Shown: piece by piece, positions 1 through 5,202 of the stretch
Numbering within the stretch: the first letter of the stretch is position 1
How the letters are laid out: every line of letters begins with the position of its first letter
Assembly: GCA_022703195.1 (NCBI GenBank)
Contig: JAKLEF010000160.1
Location: 1 to 5,202 of the forward strand
Direction of reading: 5' to 3'
From: Candidatus Fermentibacterota bacterium
GTDB lineage: Bacteria; Fermentibacterota; Fermentibacteria; Fermentibacterales; Fermentibacteraceae
DNA: 5,202 bases
Program-made: the position numbers and the translations under genes
The notes under the pieces: generated by a model
What the model was told of the DNA's origin: nothing
Seen by the model: only the letters and a program-made list of their open reading frames with translations
Database searches by the model: none

Positions 1-66
1 CCGGGCAGGCGCCCCCCGCCCTGTGCTTCAGGTGGCCGGGCAGGTCGCCCCAGGAACCCCCAGTGA
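1..66 (+). other. Left edge: 3' end of an upstream gene, or extended N-terminus of the first gene
   Basis: All three forward frames are open here, so the coding frame cannot be fixed. Frame 1 runs from the window edge to a TGA at 64-66, which would give a GTGA overlap with the GTG at 63, the same kind of junction seen as ATGA at 1320. Frame 2 is open to a TGA at 77-79. Frame 3 is continuous with the next gene, is also proline-rich and has the highest third-position GC of the three, so the next gene may begin left of the window. No domain can be recognised in so short a piece. Confidence 0.25.
52..55 (+). promoter_or_regulatory. Possible ribosome binding site for the GTG at 63
   Basis: AGGA lies 7 bases before the GTG at 63, a normal Shine-Dalgarno spacing. 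It is the main support for using that GTG rather than an extension past the window edge, but in such GC- and G-rich DNA a four-base match can be chance. Confidence 0.4.
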
Positions 67-440
67 TCCCGACCCCTGAGGATCTGCAGAGGATCCCCCC
101 GTCCTCCTGCGACACCCCTCCGGTGCTCTCCCGTCCGCCTTCCGCCAGGTCCGGATCGCTTTCGGTCTACCTCAGCGCGGTCTCCGGCGAGGCGGTCGAG
201 TCCCTCATCGCTACCCTGTGCGAAAGGCTCGATTTCAGGCGCGAAGAGGCCCTCGCTTTGGTAGGGAGTCCGCCTCCTGTCAGGATTGCCTCGGGACAGC
301 CGCCCGGGAAGGCGGCCGAGATCGCCGCAATGCTGGAAGGCCCGGGCGTCACCCTGAGCCTCTGTTCCACCCAGCCGTCCAGGCTGCCGAGGGAGTCGGC
401 GCATGATGGGTTCATGAGCTGGCTCAACCGGAATGGATGA
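63..440 (+). CDS. Small protein with a ribosomal L7/L12 C-terminal-like domain
   Basis: The 125-residue product has a proline/serine-rich N-terminus (about residues 1-32) and then a compact domain at about 33-101. Its pattern follows the L7/L12 C-terminal domain: a first strand (LSVYL), a helix (EAVESLIATLCERL), a second helix with the typical E-A-x-x-L-V core (REEALALVGSPPP), a loop, a third helix (GKAAEIAAMLEGPG) and a closing strand (VTLSL). In true L7/L12 this domain contacts translation factors; here the N-terminal dimerisation part is absent, so this is not the ribosomal protein itself but a stand-alone relative of unknown role. The GTG start is supported by AGGA upstream and a possible GTGA overlap, but the frame is open to the left edge and the protein may be longer. 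Its end overlaps the recombinase start by 8 bases, suggesting translational coupling. The fold is inferred by eye. Confidence 0.7.
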   Translation: MIPTPEDLQRIPPSSCDTPPVLSRPPSARSGSLSVYLSAVSGEAVESLIATLCERLDFRREEALALVGSPPPVRIASGQPPGKAAEIAAMLEGPGVTLSLCSTQPSRLPRESAHDGFMSWLNRNG

Positions 441-1323
441 TACCGCACGCGACTACCTCGATTTCGCCGCACTCGAGAAATCCCTCTCGAGGGCGACCGT
501 CGCGGCGTATCGGTCGGATCTCGCGGAGGCCGAACTCTGGTTCGAGAGGGAGGGCTCCAGGCTCGACTCGGCGGATGCCGGCTCGATAGCACGTTACGCG
601 TCCTCTCTTGGCGAGGCGGGCATCTCGCCCGTGTCCATCAGGCGGAAGACATCCGTCCTGAGAGGATATTTCCGGTATCTGGAGTCCGAGGGTCTCAGGA
701 GCGGCAATCCCGTTGCCGATCTCCCGCCGGCCCGCGTCCCCGGCAGGCTGCCTGACGTCCTCTCTCCCAAGGCGGCGGCCGCTCTGGTGGAGGCCTTCGA
801 TGGGAGCACGCCGGTTTCGGCGAGGAACAGGGCGATGCTGGAGCTTGCCTACGGATGCGGCCTGCGCGAGAGCGAGATAACCGGCCTCACGACGGACAGG
901 GTCTCCCTGGAGGATGAATGGGTGAGACCCGAGGGCAAGGGCGGCCGTGAGCGGCTCGTCCCGCTCGGGGGAGTCGCGGCCCGCTGGCTCGGGCGGTTCA
1001 TGGCCGGGCCCAGGCTCGAGATCCTCGGCGGGAGGTCGAGCAGATACGTGTTCCCCGGAAGGGGAGGCCGGCCCCTCTCGCGCATGACCTTCTGGAACGT
1101 GGTCAGGCGGGCGGCCGTCCTGTCGGGGGTGCCCGTCTCCACCCATCCCCACACGCTCAGGCATTCCTTCGCGACCCATCTGCTCGAGGGCGGAGCGGAT
1201 CTCAGGGTCGTCCAGGAGCTCCTCGGGCACGCCGACATCAGGACTACGGAGATCTACACCGACATAGACAGGACCTGGCTCGTGGAGGTGATGAGGACGT
1301 GCCACCCGAGATCAGGCCGATGA
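433..1323 (+). CDS. xerD: Xer-family tyrosine site-specific recombinase (XerC/XerD type)
   Basis: The 296-residue protein has the usual length for XerC/XerD, which resolve chromosome dimers at dif through a covalent 3'-phosphotyrosine intermediate. An N-terminal SAM-like DNA-binding domain spans about residues 3-87 and the catalytic domain about 106-285. All catalytic residues are present: R145 in CGLRESE, K169 in EGKGGRERLVPL, H240 and R243 in HPHTLRHSF, H266 in LLGH and the nucleophile Y275 in TTEIYTDID. The C-terminus keeps the HPR ending of Xer proteins. The VVQELLGHADI and TTEIYT-x-IDR segments look more like XerD than XerC, so the symbol is a best guess. ATG 433 is the only possible start, because an in-frame TGA lies at 415-417; no good Shine-Dalgarno precedes it, and the 8-base overlap with the previous gene suggests coupled translation. 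There is no integrase-type N-terminal arm-binding domain, attachment site or phage gene nearby, so a housekeeping role is likelier than a mobile one. Confidence 0.93.
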   Translation: MDDTARDYLDFAALEKSLSRATVAAYRSDLAEAELWFEREGSRLDSADAGSIARYASSLGEAGISPVSIRRKTSVLRGYFRYLESEGLRSGNPVADLPPARVPGRLPDVLSPKAAAALVEAFDGSTPVSARNRAMLELAYGCGLRESEITGLTTDRVSLEDEWVRPEGKGGRERLVPLGGVAARWLGRFMAGPRLEILGGRSSRYVFPGRGGRPLSRMTFWNVVRRAAVLSGVPVSTHPHTLRHSFATHLLEGGADLRVVQELLGHADIRTTEIYTDIDRTWLVEVMRTCHPRSGR

Positions 1324-2006
1324 CCGGCTTCCCGAGTTCCTTCCAGTCCTCGTGGCAGGTCGCCAGGGCGCTGTACCACACGGCACTCTGGAGCGGGGGC
1401 AGACGGGCGACGGTCTGGATACCGCAGTTCGCCTCCCTGAGGAATCATGTCCGTGAGATATCGCGGAGCGCAGCCGGATCGAGGGTGGAGAAGCTGTCGA
1501 GGACGCTCAGCCTGTGGCCGGATCTGGCCGAGGTGTCGGCGTCCCTCCCGGCGGATTCGGCGGCCGAGCTCATGTCGGCATGCCTCGACGAGGCCGCGGC
1601 TCTGCTAGAGCTGGGCTATCCCTCCGGTGAGGGCCTCGACTTCGTGACCAGGATGCCCTCTCCGGGATCCAACGGCAGGCGCACTCCGGCCGAGATGAGG
1701 TCGGCCGTCCACCATCTCGGCGGCGACTTCCAGCTCCTCAGGACCATGATGAGGGTCCCCGATCCATTCGCCCCCTGCCTCAGGGTAACGTTCTCCGTCT
1801 GGCCGCGCTACCTTCCCCCCGGAGAGCACGAGAGCCTGCTCCTGTCGCATCCCGGCGGAAGGCTCCCCACGACGGTGCACTACCGGAGGGACCTCAGAGG
1901 ATACGCCCTCCTGTGCATGTTCGACCTCTCGGCCAGGCTGAAGGCCGCTGAGGGGATCCAGATGTCCCATGCCGGCTTCGGCGCCTTCGCGGATGAGCTC
2001 TCCTGA
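1320..2006 (+). CDS. Unrecognised 228-residue protein
   Basis: I do not recognise this family. ATG 1320 is preferred over the in-frame GTG at 1299 because it makes an ATGA overlap with the recombinase stop; AGG at 1314-1316 sits rather close as a Shine-Dalgarno. The first half (about residues 10-105) looks helical, with W/L-rich segments (SSWQVARALYHTALWSGG) and an Ala/Leu-rich helix near 82-100. A Pro/Gly/Ser-rich linker follows near 112-122. The second half looks mixed alpha/beta, with strands LRVTFSVWPRYL, TTVHYRR and RGYALLCMFDLSA. There is no signal peptide, membrane segment, metal-binding cluster or known catalytic signature. Codon use (AGG arginine, GC-ending codons) matches the neighbours, so it looks native. 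The position between xerD and an MBL hydrolase, with overlaps on both sides, indicates co-expression but gives no function. Confidence 0.82.
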   Translation: MTGFPSSFQSSWQVARALYHTALWSGGRRATVWIPQFASLRNHVREISRSAAGSRVEKLSRTLSLWPDLAEVSASLPADSAAELMSACLDEAAALLELGYPSGEGLDFVTRMPSPGSNGRRTPAEMRSAVHHLGGDFQLLRTMMRVPDPFAPCLRVTFSVWPRYLPPGEHESLLLSHPGGRLPTTVHYRRDLRGYALLCMFDLSARLKAAEGIQMSHAGFGAFADELS

Positions 2007-2667
2007 AGCCCCTGTGATACTGAGCACCGGCGTGGCGCGGGGCTGGACGTGGACCAGGTGCTATCTGGCAGGCGATCCGGCCACGCGCAGGGCCGTCCTG
2101 GTGGATCCCTCCACCATGGACGCCGATGAGCGCACCCGGGTGGACAGGATGCTCTCCGGGTGGGACGTGGGGCTCGTGGTGCTCACACACGGCCACTGCG
2201 ACCACATCTCGGACGCACGCTGGTGGAGCGGGAGGCTCGGCGTCCCTCTGGCTGGGCACCCCGACGACCTGCCGCTCTTCAACGATCCCGGCCTCAACGG
2301 CTCCGAGGCCTTCGGAAGGAGGCTCTCGACCGGGGGCCTGGACTTCGAACTGAACCATGGCGACAGGCTCGAGGAAGGCGTACCGGATTCCGTCGTCATA
2401 CACCTCCCCGGGCACAGCCCCGGCAGCATCGGCCTGCTCTTCCCGGGGCATCTCGTCTCCGGCGACACCCTCTTCAAGGGTTCCATCGGGATCGACAGCC
2501 TGCCCGGCCTGGGCCCCCTCTGGGGCGCCTCCATCGCAGTCGAGATAGAGTCCATCCGGACGAGGATCTTCACGCTCCCCCCAGGGACCGTGGTGCACCC
2601 CGGGCACGGACCCGACACCACGGCCGGCGACGAGGCACGCTCCAATCCGTTCGCCGCCGTACGCTAG
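1993..2667 (+). CDS. Metallo-beta-lactamase-fold hydrolase, glyoxalase II-like
   Basis: The 224-residue protein carries the full binuclear-metal signature of the MBL superfamily. With the ATG at 1993, THGHCDH gives H66, H68, D70 and H71; LPGHSPGS gives H141; SGDTLF gives D158; and VHPGHGP gives H205. The order GDTLF, GS-x-G, PGHGP and the final NPF are typical of bacterial glyoxalase II-like hydrolases, which cleave thioesters such as S-lactoylglutathione, though many relatives act on other substrates. One oddity: the segment that usually reads GR-x-D after GDTLF reads GSIGIDSLPG here, so the common Arg is missing and the substrate is uncertain. No signal peptide is seen, so it is probably cytoplasmic. 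The start is uncertain: ATG 1969 (38-base overlap), ATG 1993 (14-base overlap) and GTG 2014 (no overlap) are all in frame and none has a strong Shine-Dalgarno. The domain itself begins about residue 7 of the chosen start. Confidence 0.9.
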   Translation: MSSPEAPVILSTGVARGWTWTRCYLAGDPATRRAVLVDPSTMDADERTRVDRMLSGWDVGLVVLTHGHCDHISDARWWSGRLGVPLAGHPDDLPLFNDPGLNGSEAFGRRLSTGGLDFELNHGDRLEEGVPDSVVIHLPGHSPGSIGLLFPGHLVSGDTLFKGSIGIDSLPGLGPLWGASIAVEIESIRTRIFTLPPGTVVHPGHGPDTTAGDEARSNPFAAVR

Positions 2668-2696
2668 AGTCTTCATAATAGGCCCCTGAACCCGGA

Positions 2697-2715
2697 CCGG
2701 GCGCCCCCGGCCCGG
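2697..2715 (+). terminator. GC-rich hairpin without a U-tract
   Basis: CCGGGC at 2697-2702 pairs with GCCCGG at 2710-2715 across a 7-base loop, giving a six-pair all-GC stem. No T-run follows, so it is not a standard intrinsic terminator. It lies between the MBL stop and the caspase-like start and could pause transcription or stabilise an mRNA end. In DNA this GC-rich such a stem can also arise by chance. Confidence 0.3.
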
Positions 2716-2734
2716 AGGCATACTCCAAGCACCT

Positions 2735-2740
2735 GGAGGA
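2735..2740 (+). promoter_or_regulatory. Strong ribosome binding site for the caspase-like gene
   Basis: GGAGGA precedes the ATG at 2744. GGAGG matches the anti-Shine-Dalgarno sequence well, with a short spacing of about 4 bases. It fixes the start: upstream in frame there is a TGA at 2687-2689 and no ATG, GTG or TTG between. Confidence 0.8.
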
Positions 2741-2743
2741 CAG

Positions 2744-5092
2744 ATGAATCCGTTCGTTCTCGCAGCGATACTGAGCGGGGTCCTCCCGCCGGCCTCCGAG
2801 GTCCCTCTGATGCTCTCCGGAGAGAGCCGCTCGGTCTTGCTCGAGGACGGTTCGGCCTGGGTTCGCATCCTCGAGCAGGACTACGTCTTCCTCAGGGTCT
2901 CCTCGGACCCCGCCGCAAGTCTGACCGCCTATGACGAGGAGGGCGAGGTCCTCGCCACTAGCGAGCGGGGCGGGCTCCTGCTCTCCGCCTTCGCCGACTA
3001 CTGGTTCTTCGTCGAGGTGAAGGGGGCTCCCGGCTCAAGCGTAGAGATCACCGTCGCCGACAAGGCCCCCGTGCTCATGGCTCCGACTTCGGTCCAGTCG
3101 GGTGCCGTGTCGGCCAACGAGATGAGCGAGGCCTTCAGGTTCGTCCCCCCGAGGGAGGGCGCCTGGCGCTTCGAACTCGACGGGACGAGCTCCACCGACC
3201 TGGATCTGGATGTATACGGGCCCGGGATGGACCTCTGGTCCGGCGGATACAGCGCGGAGGGCGACGAAACCGTACAGGTCTGCGCCATGCCGTCCGAGAC
3301 CCTCGTGGTGGTGGTTTCGAGGTACAACAAGGCGGGTGATGGAGCCTTCTCGCTCTCGGCAACGCGTACCGGAGCCTTCCCCTCGCTCTCGGGGACCCGT
3401 ACGGGGACGCTCGACGGGAACAACTACGTCGCCAGGTTCAGGGTGGCTGCGTCGGACCTGCGGAGGATGCTCGACCTGGGCAGCTCCTCCGAGTCGGGGG
3501 ACATCGATCTCGCGCTCTACGACATCGAAGGCGAGTACCTTGCCGGCTCGTCGACCTACTCCTGCCAGGAGGCTCTGCTCCTTCCGGTCGGAGGCAGCGG
3601 CTACATAGCAGAGGTGACGGCCTACGACTTCGGCGATTCGGACCGGATAAGATACGAGATCAGCGAGATGGGCGGGCTCGAAGCAGTGAGGGGCGAGCGC
3701 CTCGACACCCTCGTGACGCTCTCGTCGGGCAGGTCGTTCGTGGTGGGCATATCCCCTCCGTCCGACTGCGTGCTGGAGATAGCCGCCCTGTTCGAGAAGA
3801 CCAGGGACGGCGACTTCACGGTCTTCAGGAGCGACGGCCCGCCGGTGGTCTCCCTCACGACCGAGCGGGGAGACGAGCGGCTGGCCATGTGGGTCGAGGG
3901 AGGGGACACCCTCTGGGTGAGCCCCGGATTCTCGAGCAGCGTCGATGCGACAGAGTGCAGGCTCACCATCTCCCCCTCGCGGCCAGCCGTGCTGTCGGGC
4001 GCCGTGCGCGGACAGCTCGACCCGTCCGCTCCGGTCGCGGTGTTCCAGGCCAGGTCGGAGGAGGATGCAGTTCTGAGCATCCGGCTCAGGGGGGCCGAGA
4101 GGGAGACCGACTTCGACCTCTTCGTGTCCGGCCCGGGGCTGGACAGGATGGCACAGGGGTGGGTCAGCTCCGCTGATGCAGCCGGCGACGAGGAGATCTC
4201 CTTCCACACCCGCGAGGCGGCTGCCTATGCTGTCACCGTATACACCTACGAACGCAACGGTCAGGGTCCCTTCACGTTATCGGCCGAGATCATCCCCGAC
4301 GAGCCCCTCGCCGCTCCAGGCGGCCCGGGGGAGACCTGGGCGGTCATAGCCGGCATCAGCGGCTACCCGTCCGCCGCCGCAGTCCTCGACAGGGCCAGCA
4401 TGGACGCGCTCGACTTCTACAGGTTCCTCGTCACGGGCCAGGGAGTGGATCCCGACCACATCATCCTCCTCGTGGACGAGACGGCCACTGCGGACGCATT
4501 CCGCGGAGCGGTGGGAGAGGCTCTCTCCGCCGCGGGTGAGGGCGACGTCCTGTACGTGTTCTTCAGCGGCCACGGCGGCCAGGACGTCCCTGGCAGCGGA
4601 GGCTCCGAGGAGGCCGACGCCACCGACGAGACGATCTGCCTCTACGACGAGGACGTGAGCGACGACTGGCTTGCCGGGAAGCTGTCGGGGAGCGCCGCAG
4701 GGATCGTCCTGCTCGCCGATGCCTGCCATTCCGGCGGGCTGGTGAACGACTTCGACGAGGGATCCAACGTGCTGGTCCTCACCGCCGCCAGGGAGGATCT
4801 GAGCGTCAGCGAGAGGATCCTGACACCCATACTGCTGGACGGTGCCGGAGGCGAGGCCGACGAGGACGGGAACGGCCTCGTAACCGCCGGCGAACTGGCT
4901 GCCTACGTGGACTCCCGGCTCCAGCTCGTCTGTCCGGTCTGCGACGCCACCATCGACCCCAGGACCGCGCAGTGCCCGGACTGCGGCTCGGTGCTCAAGG
5001 GCGAGAACAGGGTACCGCGCCCGGAGCAGGGAGTTTTCCTGGATCCCGGGACCGTGCTGGCGGTCACGAGGGGGGGCGGCAGTGGGAGATAG
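2744..5092 (+). CDS. Probably exported PPC-repeat protein with C-terminal caspase-like (C14) peptidase, EF-hand-type loop and zinc-ribbon-like motif
   Basis: This 782-residue protein is modular. Residues 4-14 (FVLAAILSGVL) form a short hydrophobic stretch resembling a signal peptide, but there is no positive charge before it and no clear A-x-A or lipobox, so export is likely but unproven. Residues about 20-520 are beta-rich with PPC-like repeats; three share a D-x-D-L core, at about 151-206, 252-308 and 455-514. Residues about 531-721 form a caspase/metacaspase-like domain: opening strand WAVIAGIS, LYVFFSGHGG with catalytic H610, and LLADACHSGG with catalytic C661 and D659 two residues before it, as in the S1 pocket of metacaspases. 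The ETICLYDEDVSDDWLAGKL and LVLTAAREDLSVSE segments also fit the family. D706-E717 has EF-hand loop spacing, and C730, C733, C744 and C747 form CPVC-x10-CPDC. Metacaspases cleave after Arg/Lys; the substrate here is unknown. The strong RBS at 2735 sets the start. Confidence 0.9.
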   Translation: MNPFVLAAILSGVLPPASEVPLMLSGESRSVLLEDGSAWVRILEQDYVFLRVSSDPAASLTAYDEEGEVLATSERGGLLLSAFADYWFFVEVKGAPGSSVEITVADKAPVLMAPTSVQSGAVSANEMSEAFRFVPPREGAWRFELDGTSSTDLDLDVYGPGMDLWSGGYSAEGDETVQVCAMPSETLVVVVSRYNKAGDGAFSLSATRTGAFPSLSGTRTGTLDGNNYVARFRVAASDLRRMLDLGSSSESGDIDLALYDIEGEYLAGSSTYSCQEALLLPVGGSGYIAEVTAYDFGDSDRIRYEISEMGGLEAVRGERLDTLVTLSSGRSFVVGISPPSDCVLEIAALFEKTRDGDFTVFRSDGPPVVSLTTERGDERLAMWVEGGDTLWVSPGFSSSVDATECRLTISPSRPAVLSGAVRGQLDPSAPVAVFQARSEEDAVLSIRLRGAERETDFDLFVSGPGLDRMAQGWVSSADAAGDEEISFHTREAAAYAVTVYTYERNGQGPFTLSAEIIPDEPLAAPGGPGETWAVIAGISGYPSAAAVLDRASMDALDFYRFLVTGQGVDPDHIILLVDETATADAFRGAVGEALSAAGEGDVLYVFFSGHGGQDVPGSGGSEEADATDETICLYDEDVSDDWLAGKLSGSAAGIVLLADACHSGGLVNDFDEGSNVLVLTAAREDLSVSERILTPILLDGAGGEADEDGNGLVTAGELAAYVDSRLQLVCPVCDATIDPRTAQCPDCGSVLKGENRVPRPEQGVFLDPGTVLAVTRGGGSGR
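3194..3361 (+). repeat. PPC-like repeat copy (residues 151-206 of the caspase-like protein)
   Basis: The encoded segment begins TDLDLDVYGPGMDLWSGG and ends GDGAFSLSA. It shares TD-x-DL-x-V-x-GPG-x-D, a central GDE, a V-x-V-x-x-Y strand and G-x-G-x-F-x-LSA with the copy at 4106-4285, so both probably arose by domain duplication. A more divergent copy lies at about 3497-3667 (GDIDLALYD). Confidence 0.65.
4106..4285 (+). repeat. PPC-like repeat copy (residues 455-514 of the caspase-like protein)
   Basis: It begins TDFDLFVSGPGLDRMAQG and ends GQGPFTLSA, matching the copy at 3194-3361 in order and spacing with a few extra residues in the middle. It sits directly before the caspase domain, the usual place for a pre-peptidase module. 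Confidence 0.65.
5068..5076 (+). promoter_or_regulatory. Ribosome binding site for the gene at 5082
   Basis: GAGGGGGGG lies inside the end of the caspase-like gene, with GAGG about 10 bases and the G-run 5 bases before the GTG at 5082. It supports that GTG as a real start overlapping the upstream stop. Confidence 0.6.
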
Positions 5093-5202
5093 GGATCTCC
5101 ACCCACTCGAAGTCGCCCTTCTGACCAGCCTGGACGCCAGGGGCGAGGCCTGGGACGACGAACTGATCGGAACGGAAGGGCTGCCCGACGAGGGCTCCTA
5201 CC
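5082..5202 (+). CDS. pheS: N-terminus of a possible phenylalanyl-tRNA synthetase alpha subunit (archaeal/spirochaete type), cut by the window edge
   Basis: A GTG start at 5082 opens a frame with no stop to the window end, giving 40 residues beginning GDRDLHPLEVALLTSLDARG. The LHPLE-x-x-(L/V)-L-x-x-L pattern near the start resembles the N-terminal winged-helix region of the PheRS alpha subunit found in archaea and some bacteria such as spirochaetes; the subunit charges tRNA-Phe together with PheT. Only the first helix can be judged, and a different winged-helix regulator could start similarly, so the name is tentative. The start overlaps the caspase-like stop (5090-5092) by 11 bases and has a strong Shine-Dalgarno just upstream, so the frame itself is well supported and coupled translation is likely. 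The rest of the gene lies to the right of the window. Confidence 0.55.
   Translation, partial: MGDRDLHPLEVALLTSLDARGEAWDDELIGTEGLPDEGSY

Larger units (their letters stand above)
2668..2743 (+). other. Only intergenic gap, before the caspase-like gene
   Basis: This 76-base gap breaks the run of overlapping genes and is the only place a new transcript could obviously begin. An AT-rich patch, cttcataata at 2671-2680, contains CATAAT (2674-2679), one base from a sigma-70 -10 consensus. The upstream TTCGCC at 2650-2655 is a poor -35 at 18-base spacing, so a promoter is only a possibility. A GC-rich inverted repeat and a strong ribosome binding site follow. No small ORF or RNA gene was seen. Confidence 0.5.

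Noticed and set aside
1..44. Nine-base direct repeat ccgggcagg at 1-9 and 36-44
   Set aside because: Short, GC-rich and limited to two copies; expected by chance in this composition.
424..1305. 293-residue minus-strand open frame
   Set aside because: It lies entirely opposite the recombinase, whose catalytic residues are all intact; long antisense frames are expected in GC-rich DNA, and its composition (rich in Arg, Pro, Gly and Glu) shows no domain.
1299..1319. GTG at 1299 as start of the 228-residue protein
   Set aside because: The ATG at 1320 gives a four-base ATGA overlap with the recombinase stop, a much more usual arrangement than a 25-base overlap from a GTG.
433..1323. Phage or integron integrase
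   Set aside because: The length, the two-domain layout and the HPR ending fit XerC/XerD; there is no arm-binding domain, integron-specific insert, attachment site, tRNA or phage gene nearby.
2160..2678. 172-residue plus-strand frame inside the MBL gene
   Set aside because: It overlaps the MBL gene out of frame; the Arg/Pro-rich product is typical of a shifted reading of GC-rich coding DNA.
1894..2868. 324-residue minus-strand open frame
   Set aside because: It runs opposite the MBL hydrolase and into the caspase-like gene, both well supported by motifs; it has no recognisable domain.
3035..4207. 390-residue minus-strand open frame
   Set aside because: It is antisense to the repeat region of the caspase-like protein, where the plus-strand frame has repeats conserved at the protein level; no known motif is visible in the antisense product.
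433..5092. A defence island made of recombinase, MBL hydrolase and caspase-like effector
   Set aside because: Caspase-like and MBL domains do occur in immune systems, but here the protease looks exported and carries PPC repeats, no sensor or nucleotide-binding gene is present, the recombinase is housekeeping-like, and the MBL looks metabolic.

Overview
The window is high-GC bacterial DNA. It is tightly packed, with every convincing gene on the + strand. Four gene junctions are visible. Three overlap by a few bases and one is a 76-base gap, the only non-coding stretch seen. The long minus-strand frames are antisense shadows of real genes. Arginine is written mostly with AGG (a hand count gives 18 of 37 arginine codons in the recombinase gene), which is unusual for GC-rich proteobacteria or actinobacteria. 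Together with the TTEIYT-x-IDR ending of the recombinase and a possible archaeal-type PheRS alpha subunit, this points loosely to a little-studied lineage, perhaps a candidate phylum near the FCB group. That placement is inference only.

Layout. Positions 1-66 hold the edge of an undetermined upstream gene, or the extended N-terminus of the first gene. Positions 63-440 encode a small protein with a proline-rich N-terminus and a domain aligning well to the ribosomal L7/L12 C-terminal domain. Positions 433-1323 encode a complete Xer-type tyrosine recombinase with all catalytic residues. Positions 1320-2006 encode an unrecognised 228-residue protein joined to it by an ATGA overlap. Positions 1993-2667 encode a glyoxalase-II-like metallo-beta-lactamase-fold hydrolase. 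A 76-base gap with a GC-rich hairpin and a strong ribosome binding site follows. Positions 2744-5092 encode a 782-residue, probably exported protein: beta-rich PPC-like repeats, then a caspase-like (C14) peptidase domain with an intact His/Cys dyad, an EF-hand-type loop and a four-cysteine zinc-ribbon-like motif. Positions 5082 onward begin a gene, cut by the window edge, whose first 40 residues resemble the N-terminus of archaeal/spirochaete-type phenylalanyl-tRNA synthetase alpha.

How they fit together. The first four genes overlap and probably form one transcription unit of chromosome-maintenance and metabolic functions. The caspase-like gene has its own gap and strong ribosome binding site, and it overlaps the putative pheS start by 11 bases, so those two are probably co-translated. 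No mobile element, CRISPR array, tRNA or rRNA was seen. The most unusual item is the PPC-repeat/caspase/EF-loop/zinc-ribbon protein and its coupling to a translation gene. I see no convincing evidence that the window as a whole is a dedicated defence or transfer system.
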